A stretch of 64,000 nucleotides of DNA, from NCBI GenBank assembly GCA_965247475.1, contig OZ252016.1, positions 310,001 through 374,000 of the forward strand, given 5' to 3'. This DNA comes from G965247475 sp965247475 (GTDB lineage Bacteria; Chloroflexota; UBA11872). This document shows, piece after piece, positions 9,322 through 18,174 of this stretch. The notes below the pieces were generated by a model. The model saw only the letters and a program-made list of their open reading frames with translations, was not told the origin of the DNA and did not search any database. The first letter of the stretch is position 1; every line of letters begins with the position of its first letter. The translations under genes and the position numbers were made by a program.

Positions 9322-10053
9322 TTAGCGGGGGCCGCCGGAGGCTTGGGAGCACTCGTGCGGAACTTCGCGCTCGCCGGCCGCCACCATAACGTACACGTTG
9401 TCGGTCACGAGGCGTCCGAGGTGGTGGACTTGGCCATTGAGTTCGATAGCCAGCGGGCCCTCGAACGGCAGTCGCTCCACGACCTCTATCGCGCCCCCGG
9501 GCCTGAGACCGATGCTCGTGAGGTACGCGAGGATGTCAGGGTCTCGATCCGAGACGGAGGCCACCACGAGGGAGTCGCCGACCCGTGCCGAGCTGAGCGG
9601 TCGGGCCGACTCGTGCGGCGTCTCGAGCCGCTCGCTGGGGATCATATGGCCGTGCGGATCGGTGGTGGGATCCGAGATCCGCGCGGCGATCCGGCGCTCG
9701 AGCTCCTCGGAGATGGCGTGCTCGAGCCGATCGGCCTCGCGGTGAACGTCGTTCCAGTCATAGCCTAGGAACTCGACCAGAAAGCTCTCGATCAATCGAT
9801 GGTGACGGACCATTTCGAGCGCGACCCGCGTGCCGGCCTCGGTGAGCTGAACGCCGCGGTAGCGTCGGTAGTCGACAAGGCCCATGCCGTGCAGCCGTTT
9901 GGCCGCGGCCGTGACCGTGGCCGGCGAGTTTCCCACCAGCTCAGCCACGCGCCCCATGGCCGCAAGGCCCTCGCCGCCGCCCGCGTCATAGATGGCGCGG
10001 AGGTGATCTTGGTCGCTGGGCGACAGCCTGCGGGCCGTGTTCTTGGGACTCAT
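9322..10053 (-). CDS. DtxR/MntR-type metal-dependent regulator
   Basis: About 243 residues from ATG 10053; a GTG 63 bases upstream is a less likely start because the added residues are not conserved. The order is a winged-helix domain (LSPSDQDHLRAIY to YRGVQLTEAG), a dimerisation and metal-binding domain (HHRLIESFLVEFLGYDWNDVHREADRLEH, with the usual His and Glu ligands and the HGHMIPS segment), and a C-terminal FeoA/SH3-like domain (SVSDRDPDILAYLTSIGLRPG). Such proteins repress or activate metal transporters on binding Mn or Fe. It is the obvious candidate regulator of the nearby CDF and oxidase-ZIP genes. Confidence 0.9.
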   Translation of the reverse strand: MSPKNTARRLSPSDQDHLRAIYDAGGGEGLAAMGRVAELVGNSPATVTAAAKRLHGMGLVDYRRYRGVQLTEAGTRVALEMVRHHRLIESFLVEFLGYDWNDVHREADRLEHAISEELERRIAARISDPTTDPHGHMIPSERLETPHESARPLSSARVGDSLVVASVSDRDPDILAYLTSIGLRPGGAIEVVERLPFEGPLAIELNGQVHHLGRLVTDNVYVMVAAGEREVPHECSQASGGPR

Positions 10054-10135
10054 GGGGTGGGGGCTGCACCGGATGTGGACCGGCGGGCCGTCGAGGGTAG
10101 CAGCTTGCCCAAGCACGCCAAATGGCTAGGCTGAC

Positions 10136-11152
10136 GTGGCGGGCACGAGCTTCTTGCGCCCGCGTGAAAGGCCGACGAGCGTGCGTGGACAGCGGGCTGG
10201 CGTGGCGTGCGGGCGACGCGTGGCGGCGGCGCTGGCAGTGGTGGCCGCGGCGCTGATCGCCCCCGCGTGCGCGGCCGGCTCGCCCGAGCTGAACCTGGAC
10301 GTCAACGCGTTCATCACGGCCACTGAATTCAGTCTGGGCACGAATCGCTTTCCGTTCAGGCTGGTCACGAACGACGGAGCCCCGGTAGCCGGCGCTACCG
10401 TGGACGTGAGGTTCGTGTGGTTGCCGACCGGGAGCGTGGAGCCGCGAGCGGAGGGCACGGCGGTTCATCACTCGATCGAGTTCACCACCCCGCATCAGCA
10501 CGCCGACGGGACCGTCCACGATCACGTCGGCCAGCGCGGGTTCTACGCGATTGACGAAGTGACGCTGGATCGGCCCGGATTCTGGATGGCGGAGATGACC
10601 GTTTCCGCCGCCGATGGATCTCGGTACGCCATCAACGGTGCGGCGTTCGAGGTGCGGTGCGCCCTCGGCTCGGTGCAGGTTGGCGACCGGGCGCCCGCGA
10701 GCCGCAATCGCACGCTCGAGCAGGTGGTGGATGTCGAGGAGCTGTCCACATTCGTGCGGCCGGTGCCCGCGATGTACGCGCTTTCGGTGGCCGAGGCACT
10801 CGAACGGCGCGAGCCGTTTCTGGTGGCGTTCAGCACGCCCGCGTTCTGCGTGAGCCAGATGTGCGGCCCGGTGACGGATGCCGTCGTGGACGTGCACAAG
10901 CGGTTCGGCGATCGGATGAGCTTCATCCACATCGAGCCCTTCGACGTGCAGCTGGCACGGAGCACGGGCCAGCTCGAGATCACGCCGGTTGTCGCCGAAT
11001 GGGGGCTCGAGACCGAGCCATGGGTGTTCGTGGTGGAGGCGGACGGCCGGGTGGCCGCGCGGTTCGAGGGCATGGTGGCGGTGGCCGAGATCGAGCGAGC
11101 GGTGCGGGCGGTGCTGGCGCCGGGTCGTAGCGCGCAGCCTGCGACCGAGTGA
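10136..11152 (+). CDS. Periplasmic thioredoxin-like protein with N-terminal YtkA/FixH-like domain
   Basis: 338 residues. A signal sequence ends in APAC (about residue 42-45), compatible with a lipoprotein. Residues about 55-185 form a beta-rich domain (NRFPFRLVTNDGAPVAGATV and GFYAIDEVTLDRPGFWMAEM) like the YtkA/FixH fold seen in copper-export operons. The C-terminal half is thioredoxin-like with FCVSQMCGP, a CxxxC rather than CxxC active site, and a cis-Pro region near TEPWVF. CxxxC thioredoxin folds include Sco proteins that metallate the CuA site. The stop overlaps the next gene as ATGA. A copper chaperone or cysteine reductase role is inferred from context. Confidence 0.7.
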   Translation: MAGTSFLRPRERPTSVRGQRAGVACGRRVAAALAVVAAALIAPACAAGSPELNLDVNAFITATEFSLGTNRFPFRLVTNDGAPVAGATVDVRFVWLPTGSVEPRAEGTAVHHSIEFTTPHQHADGTVHDHVGQRGFYAIDEVTLDRPGFWMAEMTVSAADGSRYAINGAAFEVRCALGSVQVGDRAPASRNRTLEQVVDVEELSTFVRPVPAMYALSVAEALERREPFLVAFSTPAFCVSQMCGPVTDAVVDVHKRFGDRMSFIHIEPFDVQLARSTGQLEITPVVAEWGLETEPWVFVVEADGRVAARFEGMVAVAEIERAVRAVLAPGRSAQPATE

Positions 11153-11691
11153 CGTCACCGACGGGCCTCCGCGGTCGAGTCGCGCTCCCTATGCGGGTGC
11201 TGGCGTTGTTGGGGCTGCTGCTGGTCGTCGCCACGCTTGCGGCGCCGCTGCGGGCGCACGGCGGCGACGTGGTGTTCGCGGGCGTCGCGGGTCCGTACCG
11301 AATCCTCTCACGCGCGCTCTTGGGCGGCGGGTGGGTGGACTATTCGATGGAGATCAGCGACGCCGTCACGGGCCTGCCGGTCACGGATGCGACGGTGATG
11401 GTGACCGCGCTCACGCCGGATGGGCGTTTGGGACCGTGGGAGGCGTTTGCGGGCGGCGCCCTGTACGAGATGGTGGAGCGCGCTCCGGAGGAGATCCGCT
11501 GGGAACTGCAGGTCTCGATCGACGGTCCGCGAGGGCCGGCCACGCTGTCCCACCGACTCGATTTAGGCGGATCGGATTGGATCTGGGCCTCCGCGGCGAT
11601 GATCGGCGCGTTCGTGGCGGCGATCGGAACTCACTGGTTCGTGAGTCGCCGCCGCCGCTCGCGGCGGGCGCGGACCGGCGCCGCCGGCTAG
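11149..11691 (+). CDS. Membrane-anchored periplasmic protein of the copper cluster
   Basis: 180 residues. A signal peptide (VLALLGLLLVVATLAAPLRAHGG), a central beta-type domain (about 45-140, VDYSMEISDAVTGLPVTDATV) and one C-terminal helix followed by an arginine-rich cytoplasmic tail. The layout is like FixH/YtkA-type and CopC-associated proteins, but no defining metal ligand set is visible. It overlaps the preceding thioredoxin-like gene by four bases (ATGA), so the two are coupled. No firm family assignment. Confidence 0.65.
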   Translation: MTSPTGLRGRVALPMRVLALLGLLLVVATLAAPLRAHGGDVVFAGVAGPYRILSRALLGGGWVDYSMEISDAVTGLPVTDATVMVTALTPDGRLGPWEAFAGGALYEMVERAPEEIRWELQVSIDGPRGPATLSHRLDLGGSDWIWASAAMIGAFVAAIGTHWFVSRRRRSRRARTGAAG

Positions 11692-11731
11692 AGGCGGCCG
11701 CGCCGAGCCAGCCGGCGGGCTGCGACCTGCG

Positions 11732-13159
11732 TCAGACGCTCGACGGGCTCGCGGGCGGCAGCGTCTGCAGGAAGTTAATGAGATTCCAGATCTGCAATTC
11801 GGAGAAGCGGTCGATGAAGGCCGGCATGGCCGTCTCGGGGATGCCGTTGCGAATGAATCCAAAGAGCTCACCGTCGGGATGCAGCGGCACGTGGATGCTC
11901 AGGTCGAGCGGCGGCGGGTCCAGACCTGGTGCGAGCGGGCCGTCGCCCCGTCCGCCGTCGCCGTGGCACTGGGCGCAGTTGGCCTGAAAGAGCGACCGGC
12001 CGGCGGCGATCGATGCTTCGTCCGGGACCACCGGGTTGACGCTTGCCAGCCGACCGGACGCGGTGTCGGGAGTGCTGACGAGCACGACGATGCCCACCGC
12101 CATCAGGCCGAAGCCGGCCCCCGTCGCGGCGCGTCGGAGTGAGACCCGCCAGGTGGTCGCGGGCAGGGCTTCGAGCGCGAACAGCAGGCCCAGGCCGGCA
12201 ATCAGGATCGACCACAGGCGCCGGGCGTCGAGCTCGTGTGGCAGGAGCAAGGGGTCGGAGGCGCCGCCGCCGAGCTGGAAACGAAACGGGGCGCGGGCGT
12301 CCAGCTGACCGGGCCGGCGAACCACGGCGACGACCTGCCACTCGCCGGCCAGACTGAGATCGTCCGCCTCGACGACAAACCGGCCGGGCTCGACCGCGAG
12401 GGCCAGTTGAAGATCCCGGATCGCGGCCTCCGCGCGAATGGAGTCGGGGTTGCGCGCGGCCGCCTGCCGTGCGGGCTCGAGACTGGTAAGGAATCCGGTG
12501 GCGAGCACGATCATCGCCGCAATCGTGACCTCGGCCACAACCAGCCGCCGGAGCAGGGTCGTGGCCCGTGGATCGCCAAGCGCCGCCGCGAGCCGCGGTC
12601 GGGTCCACAGGAGGTTGACCGCACCCAATCCGACCAGCGGCAGCACCAGCGCGAGCTTGGCGATCAAGGGCAGCCCGTACGGCGTCGCCCACAAGCGCGG
12701 GAGCTCGATGATCTGCGTCCAGGCGCTGAAGGCGCCGGTCGCGACCAGCGCCCCCACGGCGAGGATGGCGAGCGACGAGAAGCGGGCCGCCACGGCCGCG
12801 TACGCGGCACCGCGCTGCCCAGGATCGAGACGCCGTCGCAGCGTCACCAACGCCGCCGCCAGCACGGCCAGTCCACCGGCCCATGAGGCCGCGGCCAGCA
12901 GGTGAACCACGTCCGCAACGACGGTCTGAAGTGCGATGTCTTGCAACGCGGCGGCGTGGCTGCCGAGCGAAACGGTGACCAGCGCCGCGGACGCGCTCGC
13001 GAGCAGCAGGCCAAGAGCCGGGACATCGCGCGCGCCGCGGCCAGGCGCGCGGGCGCGTCGTGGGGAAGCCGGCCAGCCGGGCCACGGCCGCCACGGCCAG
13101 CGCCACGAGCACCGCTCGGGCGATCCACAGCGGACCCCACTGGCCGAGCCCAAGCGCAT
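11732..13159 (-). CDS. CopD-type membrane domain fused to cytochrome c (3' part of a frameshifted gene)
   Basis: The readable part begins at about 13050 and gives CopD-like helices (VADVVHLLAAASWAGGLAVL and ATGAFSAWTQI with further segments), a periplasmic beta domain (GEWQVVAVVRRPGQLDARAPF), another membrane hairpin, then a C-terminal cytochrome c with CAQCHG and the distal ETAMPAF Met region. The residues before about 13050 in this frame are out-of-frame sequence. Joined to the upstream piece it would encode a single CopC-CopD-cytochrome c protein of about 715 residues. Such fusions move copper across the membrane and may deliver it to an electron-transfer partner. Confidence 0.75.
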   Translation of the reverse strand: MRLGSASGVRCGSPERCSWRWPWRPWPGWPASPRRARAPGRGARDVPALGLLLASASAALVTVSLGSHAAALQDIALQTVVADVVHLLAAASWAGGLAVLAAALVTLRRRLDPGQRGAAYAAVAARFSSLAILAVGALVATGAFSAWTQIIELPRLWATPYGLPLIAKLALVLPLVGLGAVNLLWTRPRLAAALGDPRATTLLRRLVVAEVTIAAMIVLATGFLTSLEPARQAAARNPDSIRAEAAIRDLQLALAVEPGRFVVEADDLSLAGEWQVVAVVRRPGQLDARAPFRFQLGGGASDPLLLPHELDARRLWSILIAGLGLLFALEALPATTWRVSLRRAATGAGFGLMAVGIVVLVSTPDTASGRLASVNPVVPDEASIAAGRSLFQANCAQCHGDGGRGDGPLAPGLDPPPLDLSIHVPLHPDGELFGFIRNGIPETAMPAFIDRFSELQIWNLINFLQTLPPASPSSV

Positions 13160-13889
13160 CGCCGATCGCCGGGCCGAGGCCGGACAGACCGTCGTCGCCG
13201 CTCAGAGAGAGCGCTTGCACGACGAGCTGTCCGAGCTGGCCGACGAGCGCGGCGGCGGCCGCCGCCGCGAGTAGCCGTGGCAGCCACGCACCGGTCACCG
13301 ACCGCGCGGTGGCGGCCGCGACGCCAGCGGCCCGGAGGCCGGGTCGGTGGACGGCGAACACGTGCAGCGGCGCCGCCGCGAGCACGATCAGCCCGGCAAA
13401 CAGCGCCCAGCGAAAGGCGGGCTCGGCGTTCGAGTTGAACAGAGGCGACGCGAGGTCGCCGGCCGCGGCCCTCACCACCGGCTCACCGATGGCGAACACG
13501 AACGAACCGCGGATGATGTGGCCGTCGACCTGGGAAAGGGTCCGCCACGGAACCACGTACGTGCCGTCCGGCAGTTCGCCGACGCGCACGAGCAGCCCGG
13601 TGTTGCCGGTGGGGTCGAGCTCACTCTCGCCGACGGAGACCACCGCGCCGGTGCGGTCGAGCACCTCGATCCGGCTGTATGCCGGGTCGATCGCCTCGGA
13701 GAACTCGGCGAAAACAACCGCCGGAGGCTCGGCAACCGACTGACCGGGCGCCGGCACGGCGCGCACCAGGTTGGCGTGCGCCGACGCGGCGGGGGCGGTG
13801 AAGGACCCGATCGCGAGGGCCAGCACGGCCAGGGCCGCGGCCAGCCAGGTCGAACGGCGGCTGCCCGGCACGCCGCGGCTTTCTGTCAC
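13050..13889 (-). CDS. CopC domain with first CopD helices (5' part of a frameshifted gene)
   Basis: Begins with a signal peptide ending in ASAHANLVRAVPAPG; the mature N-terminal His and the AxPAPG context are the CopC copper-binding signature. The CopC domain runs to about residue 125 (VDGHIIRGSFVFAIGEP) and is followed by CopD-like helices. Reading stays protein-like until about 13055 and then becomes Arg/Pro-rich, while the conserved CopD sequence resumes one base off in the other frame. The slip lies in a GC-rich CGCGCC tract, so a sequencing or assembly error is as likely as a true mutation. The gene is convergent with the two copper genes at 10136-11691. Confidence 0.75.
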
Positions 13890-13904
13890 GGACCCGCCGC
13901 CGAT

Positions 13905-14909
13905 CTATCCCCGGCGGCGCGCCGCAACGATCAGCGCGGTTGCCGCGACGGCGAGACCACCGGCGCCGACGATCAGCCCGATCAAGCCGAGCACGCGAGC
14001 TCCGCCGACAGCGTCCTGCGCGTCGAGTGCATCCCGCTGCGCCGCCTCGGCGACGCCGGTGAGTTCGCGCGCGCTGGGCAGCGTGAGCGGGAAGTGCAGG
14101 TTTGCCTGGTCTTGCACGTCGTCGAAGGTCCCCGGCCCCGACTCGAACAACTCGTCAACGTCCTCGCCCTCGATCGAGCCGAAGAAGCGGAAGCTGTACT
14201 GGCCTGGGACGGTTGGAATCAAGTCCGCCGCATACGCCCCGTCCGCGCCGAAGACCGGGCGAAGCCGCCGGACGGTTGAGTCACCGGTGCCCGCGTGCGT
14301 GACCTCGACCTGCAGCGTGTCCTCCAGGCCGGTGACGGCGACGTGCCCTTGCTCCTCCTCCGCGGCATGTGACGCCTGGCCCGGAGCGGCGTCCGCGGAC
14401 GTATGGAACCCGCTGGTGACGGTCTGGAGCTCGTCCGTCTGGTTCACCCAGACGATCGTCGTCCCCGGACGAACGGTGATCTCGCGCGGGTGATTGGCGC
14501 CGTGCTCGATCGCGACCTCGACGACACCGGCTTCGGGGGCGTCGTGCGACACGGTGACCACACCTTCGTTCTCGGGAACGAGGTGGCTGTGGTAGCGGAT
14601 CGTCTGGCCGGCAAGCTCGTGCGTGACGGTGAGCTCGTAGCTGCCGCCGGGCTTGATCGGTGTGGACGTGAAGAGTTCGCCGTGGGCGTGTTGCGGCGCC
14701 GGCTTCTCCACGACGAGCGAGACGCCGTTTGGCAGGCCTTCGAACGCGGGCTCGTTGACGAAGCCGACGACGAGCTCGAATCCGTGGACCTCGCGTCCCT
14801 CGTGCGCGAGTGCGGTCGGCGCCGTGAGAGTCAAGACGAGGCCGGCAAACGTGATGGCGATCACCCCGGCCCGCCCTCGAGAGCTGCGTCGATCTGGCCG
14901 AACTTGCAT
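13905..14909 (-). CDS. Membrane-anchored copper-associated protein with inserted, permuted cupredoxin-like halves
   Basis: About 334 residues; ATG 14909 has GGAGAAG at four bases. After the signal peptide comes the first half of a known copper-cluster domain (VHGFELVVGFVNEPAFEGLP), and its second half appears only after about 120 residues (GLEDTLQVEV, YSFRFFGSIEGEDVDELFESG). Between them lie a cupredoxin C-terminal-like half (PGGSYELTVTHELAGQTIRY with HSHLVPENEG) and then an N-terminal-like half (REITVRPGTTIVWVNQTDEL), in reversed order. Where cupredoxins have a His ligand (PHTVTS) this one has LQTVTS. A C-terminal helix anchors it. It is just downstream of the small His-rich membrane gene and upstream of CopC. 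Confidence 0.7.
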   Translation of the reverse strand: MQVRPDRRSSRGRAGVIAITFAGLVLTLTAPTALAHEGREVHGFELVVGFVNEPAFEGLPNGVSLVVEKPAPQHAHGELFTSTPIKPGGSYELTVTHELAGQTIRYHSHLVPENEGVVTVSHDAPEAGVVEVAIEHGANHPREITVRPGTTIVWVNQTDELQTVTSGFHTSADAAPGQASHAAEEEQGHVAVTGLEDTLQVEVTHAGTGDSTVRRLRPVFGADGAYAADLIPTVPGQYSFRFFGSIEGEDVDELFESGPGTFDDVQDQANLHFPLTLPSARELTGVAEAAQRDALDAQDAVGGARVLGLIGLIVGAGGLAVAATALIVAARRRG

Positions 14910-15031
14910 GGGTCTTCTCCGCTCGATAGTGGTGGCGGTTCCTAGTGCCGGGCGCCAACGAACAGATACGCCCGAAGACGGAACCATGGTCAATCCGTCC
15001 GCCGAGCGGCCGGCGCCGGGCCGGCCGCGTG

Positions 15032-15442
15032 TCAGGCGCGCGGCGGCGGATCGGGTGAGGCGAGCGCGGCCGCTATTCGCCGCAGTGGGATGGGGTCCAC
15101 GCGTGCCGCAAGAACCAGGATGACGACGACCGCCGCGACGACTGGCACCACGCCGGTCAGCCCGATCCCGGCATCCAAGAATTCGCCGGAAGTCCGCCCG
15201 CTCTCGGACGGGTCGTGGGCGACCGGGTCCGCGTGGCCGGTCGGGACCGTTGCGGATCCCGCGGCGCCGAAGTGGACGTGATCGTGGGATTCATGCCCGA
15301 CGGGCACGAATCCGTCGGCGGACGTGGCGATACCGATGGCGAGGGTGGGTGCGACAAGCGCGGCCAGCGCCGCCCACACGCAGGCGCGCAGTGCCGGAGA
15401 GGCGCGCGGGCGGGTCGGACTCCGCCCCATCGCTGCAATCAT
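15032..15442 (-). CDS. Small His-rich membrane protein, unknown function
   Basis: 136 residues from the first ATG (a second ATG four codons later is possible). One hydrophobic segment near the start (CVWAALAALVAPTLAIGIA), an extracytoplasmic middle with many His (GHESHDHVHFG, GHADPVAHD), and a second hydrophobic segment (VVPVVAAVVVILVLAARV). It precedes the cupredoxin-like gene on the same strand, about 120 bases away. The His-rich loop suggests metal contact; no family is recognised. Confidence 0.5.
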   Translation of the reverse strand: MIAAMGRSPTRPRASPALRACVWAALAALVAPTLAIGIATSADGFVPVGHESHDHVHFGAAGSATVPTGHADPVAHDPSESGRTSGEFLDAGIGLTGVVPVVAAVVVILVLAARVDPIPLRRIAAALASPDPPPRA

Positions 15443-15621
15443 CTCGATCAGGGTGCGAGGATCAACCCGTTCGGCAAGCGCTGCCGGCGGGCGTCACGGG
15501 CCGTCTGCGTCACCGCGAGCCTGCCACGGGGCTCGGTCAGGCGGCGCCAAGCCGCGGCGCGGGGCAAGCATGGGCGCGTACTGCCAGAGCGCCCGGCCAG
15601 GGCGATTTGGTCGAAGCGCGA

Positions 15622-15927
15622 CTAGATGCGGGCGTACTTGGCGATAGGGAGGACGAAGAGCATCGTGGACACCTCGGTGTCGCCCTCGCCGCTTGCGACC
15701 CTCGTGCGCACGTTGGAGCGGATGAGCTCGATCACGGAGTCAACGTCGGCGGCTGGCACACCGGCAAGGAATGTGACGTTCCCGCGTCGGAGGAAGCCGC
15801 CCGCGGTGTTGATGCGCGTGACCCGGTAGTCGCCCTCGACAAGCGCGGCCTGAACGGCATTCGCGTCGTCGTTCTGAACGACCGCGAGCACCAGTTTCTC
15901 GACTGCGATCCGATCGGCCACGCCCAC
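15622..15927 (-). CDS. Cyclic-di-AMP receptor, DarA/PstA family (DUF970, PII-like)
   Basis: 101 residues with a GTG start. The sequence LVLAVVQNDDANAVQAALVE, then VTRINTAGGFLRRGNVTFLAGV, matches the PII-like fold with the conserved (S/A)TGGFLRxGN T-loop base that binds cyclic-di-AMP in DarA/PstA. These small trimeric proteins sense the nucleotide; the downstream target is generally unknown. The synthase gene is not in the window. It is separated from its neighbours by gaps on both sides and appears monocistronic. Confidence 0.88.
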   Translation of the reverse strand: MGVADRIAVEKLVLAVVQNDDANAVQAALVEGDYRVTRINTAGGFLRRGNVTFLAGVPAADVDSVIELIRSNVRTRVASGEGDTEVSTMLFVLPIAKYARI

Positions 15928-15980
15928 GCTCCCGGCGGCACTCCTACTGGCTGGACGCTATCACTGGCCAGTTTCGGCGG

Positions 15981-16949
15981 TCAATCGGGCTCGGACTCGA
16001 AGGCCTTCTGCAGGCCGTGCTCGTGAGCGAGGGCCAGTATCGCGTCGTGCAGCGGACCGTTCGAGAACGCGCACCGGCGGCTCTCCGGATCGATATCTTG
16101 ACCAAAGACATCGGTCGCTCGGCCGCCCGCCCGCCGCACGATCAAGGCCGCGGCTGCGTGATCCCACCATTTGAGGTTGCTGAACAAGGCGCCGTCGTAG
16201 CGACCGGCGGCCACCCAGACGATCTCGAGCGCGGCGGCGCCGGTCATGCGCACCCGATGAAAGCGCTGGGCGGCCGCGGCGAGCGCCACCTCGAAGCGCC
16301 GTGAATCTTCCGGCGTGATGCCTCGTTGCGCCCACGCGACCGTGGCATCGGCCGGGTTCGGGCGTGCGCTAACCGCGATCTTCTCGCCGTCGAGCGCGGA
16401 CGGCGCCGCGTTGGCGGCGGTGAACATCTCATCCCGAATCGGGTCGAAGACGGCGCCCGCGTCGGCGCGCCCGTGTACGGCGTGCGCGACGCTCACGCAG
16501 AACTGCGGCTGCCCGCGCGAGTAGTTGTCGGTGCCGTCGAGCGGATCGATTACCCAAACATCGGGTCCGAGGATGTCGTCGTGGGGGAATTCCTCGGAAT
16601 AGATGACGTGGGTGGGGAACCGCGCGGTGAGGATCTCGCGGATCACGGCGTCGGCCGCGAAGTCGGCGTCGGTGACCACCGTTCGCTCGCCGCGATAGGT
16701 CTTCCACTCGATGTCGCGCGGCGCCGGCAATCGCCGCATGAGCTCGGCGCCGGCCGCACGCGCGGCCGCGGTGGCGGCGTCGAGCAGACCCGCGGGATCT
16801 AGCGGTTGGGTGGCCACGGCCTCACACGCGGGTTCGGCGGCGGCGGGCGCCGAGATATTGGTTTGAAGGGTCCGAGCCGCGGGTGGGATGTATCTGGGGA
16901 CTCCCTGGAGTGCGCCGCGCGGTCGATCGCTTGGACAGACGGTCGGCAT
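15981..16949 (-). CDS. Inositol monophosphatase family protein
   Basis: 322 residues from the first ATG; about 45 N-terminal residues are not conserved, so an internal start (for example GTG near 16817) is quite possible. The metal sites are intact: the first glutamate lies in YSEEFPHDD, WVIDPLDGTDNYSRG gives the DPxDxT motif, and WWDHAAAALIVRRAGG gives the C-terminal WDxAAA motif. Members dephosphorylate inositol phosphates, histidinol phosphate or PAP. Which substrate applies here cannot be read. It is divergent from pheA, and its proposed 5' end lies close to that gene's upstream region. Confidence 0.88.
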   Translation of the reverse strand: MPTVCPSDRPRGALQGVPRYIPPAARTLQTNISAPAAAEPACEAVATQPLDPAGLLDAATAAARAAGAELMRRLPAPRDIEWKTYRGERTVVTDADFAADAVIREILTARFPTHVIYSEEFPHDDILGPDVWVIDPLDGTDNYSRGQPQFCVSVAHAVHGRADAGAVFDPIRDEMFTAANAAPSALDGEKIAVSARPNPADATVAWAQRGITPEDSRRFEVALAAAAQRFHRVRMTGAAALEIVWVAAGRYDGALFSNLKWWDHAAAALIVRRAGGRATDVFGQDIDPESRRCAFSNGPLHDAILALAHEHGLQKAFESEPD

Positions 16950-17048
16950 GATACCGATCGGCGGTCGAGTCCTCCCGGCGTGGATAGGGGCCGACGGACC
17001 GCAGAGAACCCGATGCTAGAATCCCGCCCCGATCCGGAGGACCCCACT

Positions 17049-18125
17049 GTGCCCGAGTCGCTCGACGATCTGCGTCGCGAAATCGACGCGATCGACGACC
17101 GGCTGGTGAGCGCGCTCGGCGAGCGAGCGAAGGTGGCCGCCCGGATCGCGGCGCTCAAGGCCGGCGCCGCTACTCCAAGTCTCGCGCCTGAGCGTGAGCG
17201 CGCCATCCTGGCGCGCATCTCCGAACTCGACGCGTCGCCGTTCGACGCCGAGCACATTGGGGCGATCTTCCGCGAGATCTTCTCGGCCAGTCGCAGTCTG
17301 GAAGAGCCCGAGCGTGTGGCGTATCTCGGTCCTCCCTTCACCTTCAGCCACCAGGCGGCCCAACTGCACTTCGGCCACTCGGCCGAGTTCGTCCCGATGG
17401 GGTCGTTTCGCGACGTGTTCGATGCGGTCGACGCGAGCGATACCGCCTACGGAGTCGTCCCGATCGAGAACTCCACGAGCGGAACGATCGGCGAAACCCT
17501 GGACCTTCTATCCGAGCACGAAGTCAGCGTCTTCAGCGAGATAGAGCTCCCTATTTCGCACAGTCTCTTGGCGCTCGAAGGACGCGACGAATACACGATC
17601 GTCTATTCGCACGCTCAGGTGCTCATGCAGTGCCGCCAGTGGCTCGCACTCCAGATGCCGCGCGCGCGGCCCATCGATACACCGAGCAGCGCGGACGCCG
17701 CCGAACGCGCGGCGGGCGATCGGCACGCGGCTGCGATCGGGCCTGCCAGCGCCGGAGAGGCCTACGGGCTCGCGGTCATTCGCCGGAACATCCAGGATGT
17801 CGCCGCCAACCGGACGCGCTTCTACGTGATTGCGAAGCGACACGCGCGGCGCTCCGGACGCGACAAGACCGCGATAGTCATCGCCATGCACGACCGCGTG
17901 GGAGCGCTGCACGACGTACTCGCCGTGCTGCGCGGTCGCGATGTCAATCTCAGCCTTATCCAGTCGCGGCCATCCCGCAGCCGGCCCGGCGACTACCTCT
18001 TCTTCCTGGAGGTCCATGGCCACCCCGACGACACGTCCGTCGCCTCGGCGCTCGAAGACCTGGCCGGCACCGTGGTGCTCAGCCGGGTGTTGGGCGCGTG
18101 GCCGGCCAGTGACGGCGCCGGCTGA
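17049..18125 (+). CDS. pheA: Bifunctional chorismate mutase/prephenate dehydratase (P-protein)
   Basis: 358 residues from GTG 17049, which has GGAGG seven bases upstream; ATG 17013 is the alternative. Domains in order: chorismate mutase (about 1-85, LDDLRREIDAIDDRLVSALG), prephenate dehydratase (about 95-275, YLGPPFTFSHQAA, VVPIENSTSGTIGETLDLL and the catalytic NRTRFYVIAK), and a C-terminal ACT domain (KTAIVIAMHDRVGALHDVL with IQSRPSR) for feedback by phenylalanine. It makes phenylpyruvate from chorismate in the cytoplasm. The gene stands alone, divergent from the IMPase and convergent with the DUF951 gene. Confidence 0.95.
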   Translation: MPESLDDLRREIDAIDDRLVSALGERAKVAARIAALKAGAATPSLAPERERAILARISELDASPFDAEHIGAIFREIFSASRSLEEPERVAYLGPPFTFSHQAAQLHFGHSAEFVPMGSFRDVFDAVDASDTAYGVVPIENSTSGTIGETLDLLSEHEVSVFSEIELPISHSLLALEGRDEYTIVYSHAQVLMQCRQWLALQMPRARPIDTPSSADAAERAAGDRHAAAIGPASAGEAYGLAVIRRNIQDVAANRTRFYVIAKRHARRSGRDKTAIVIAMHDRVGALHDVLAVLRGRDVNLSLIQSRPSRSRPGDYLFFLEVHGHPDDTSVASALEDLAGTVVLSRVLGAWPASDGAG

Positions 18126-18174
18126 TCGAGGCGGTCGGCGCTTGATCAAGCGTTGTTCGTAGATCGACATGTCG

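Noticed and set aside
9986..11158. 390-codon frame opposite the thioredoxin-like gene
   Set aside because: Arg/His-rich shadow; the thioredoxin-like frame has signal peptide, active site and overlap with the next gene.
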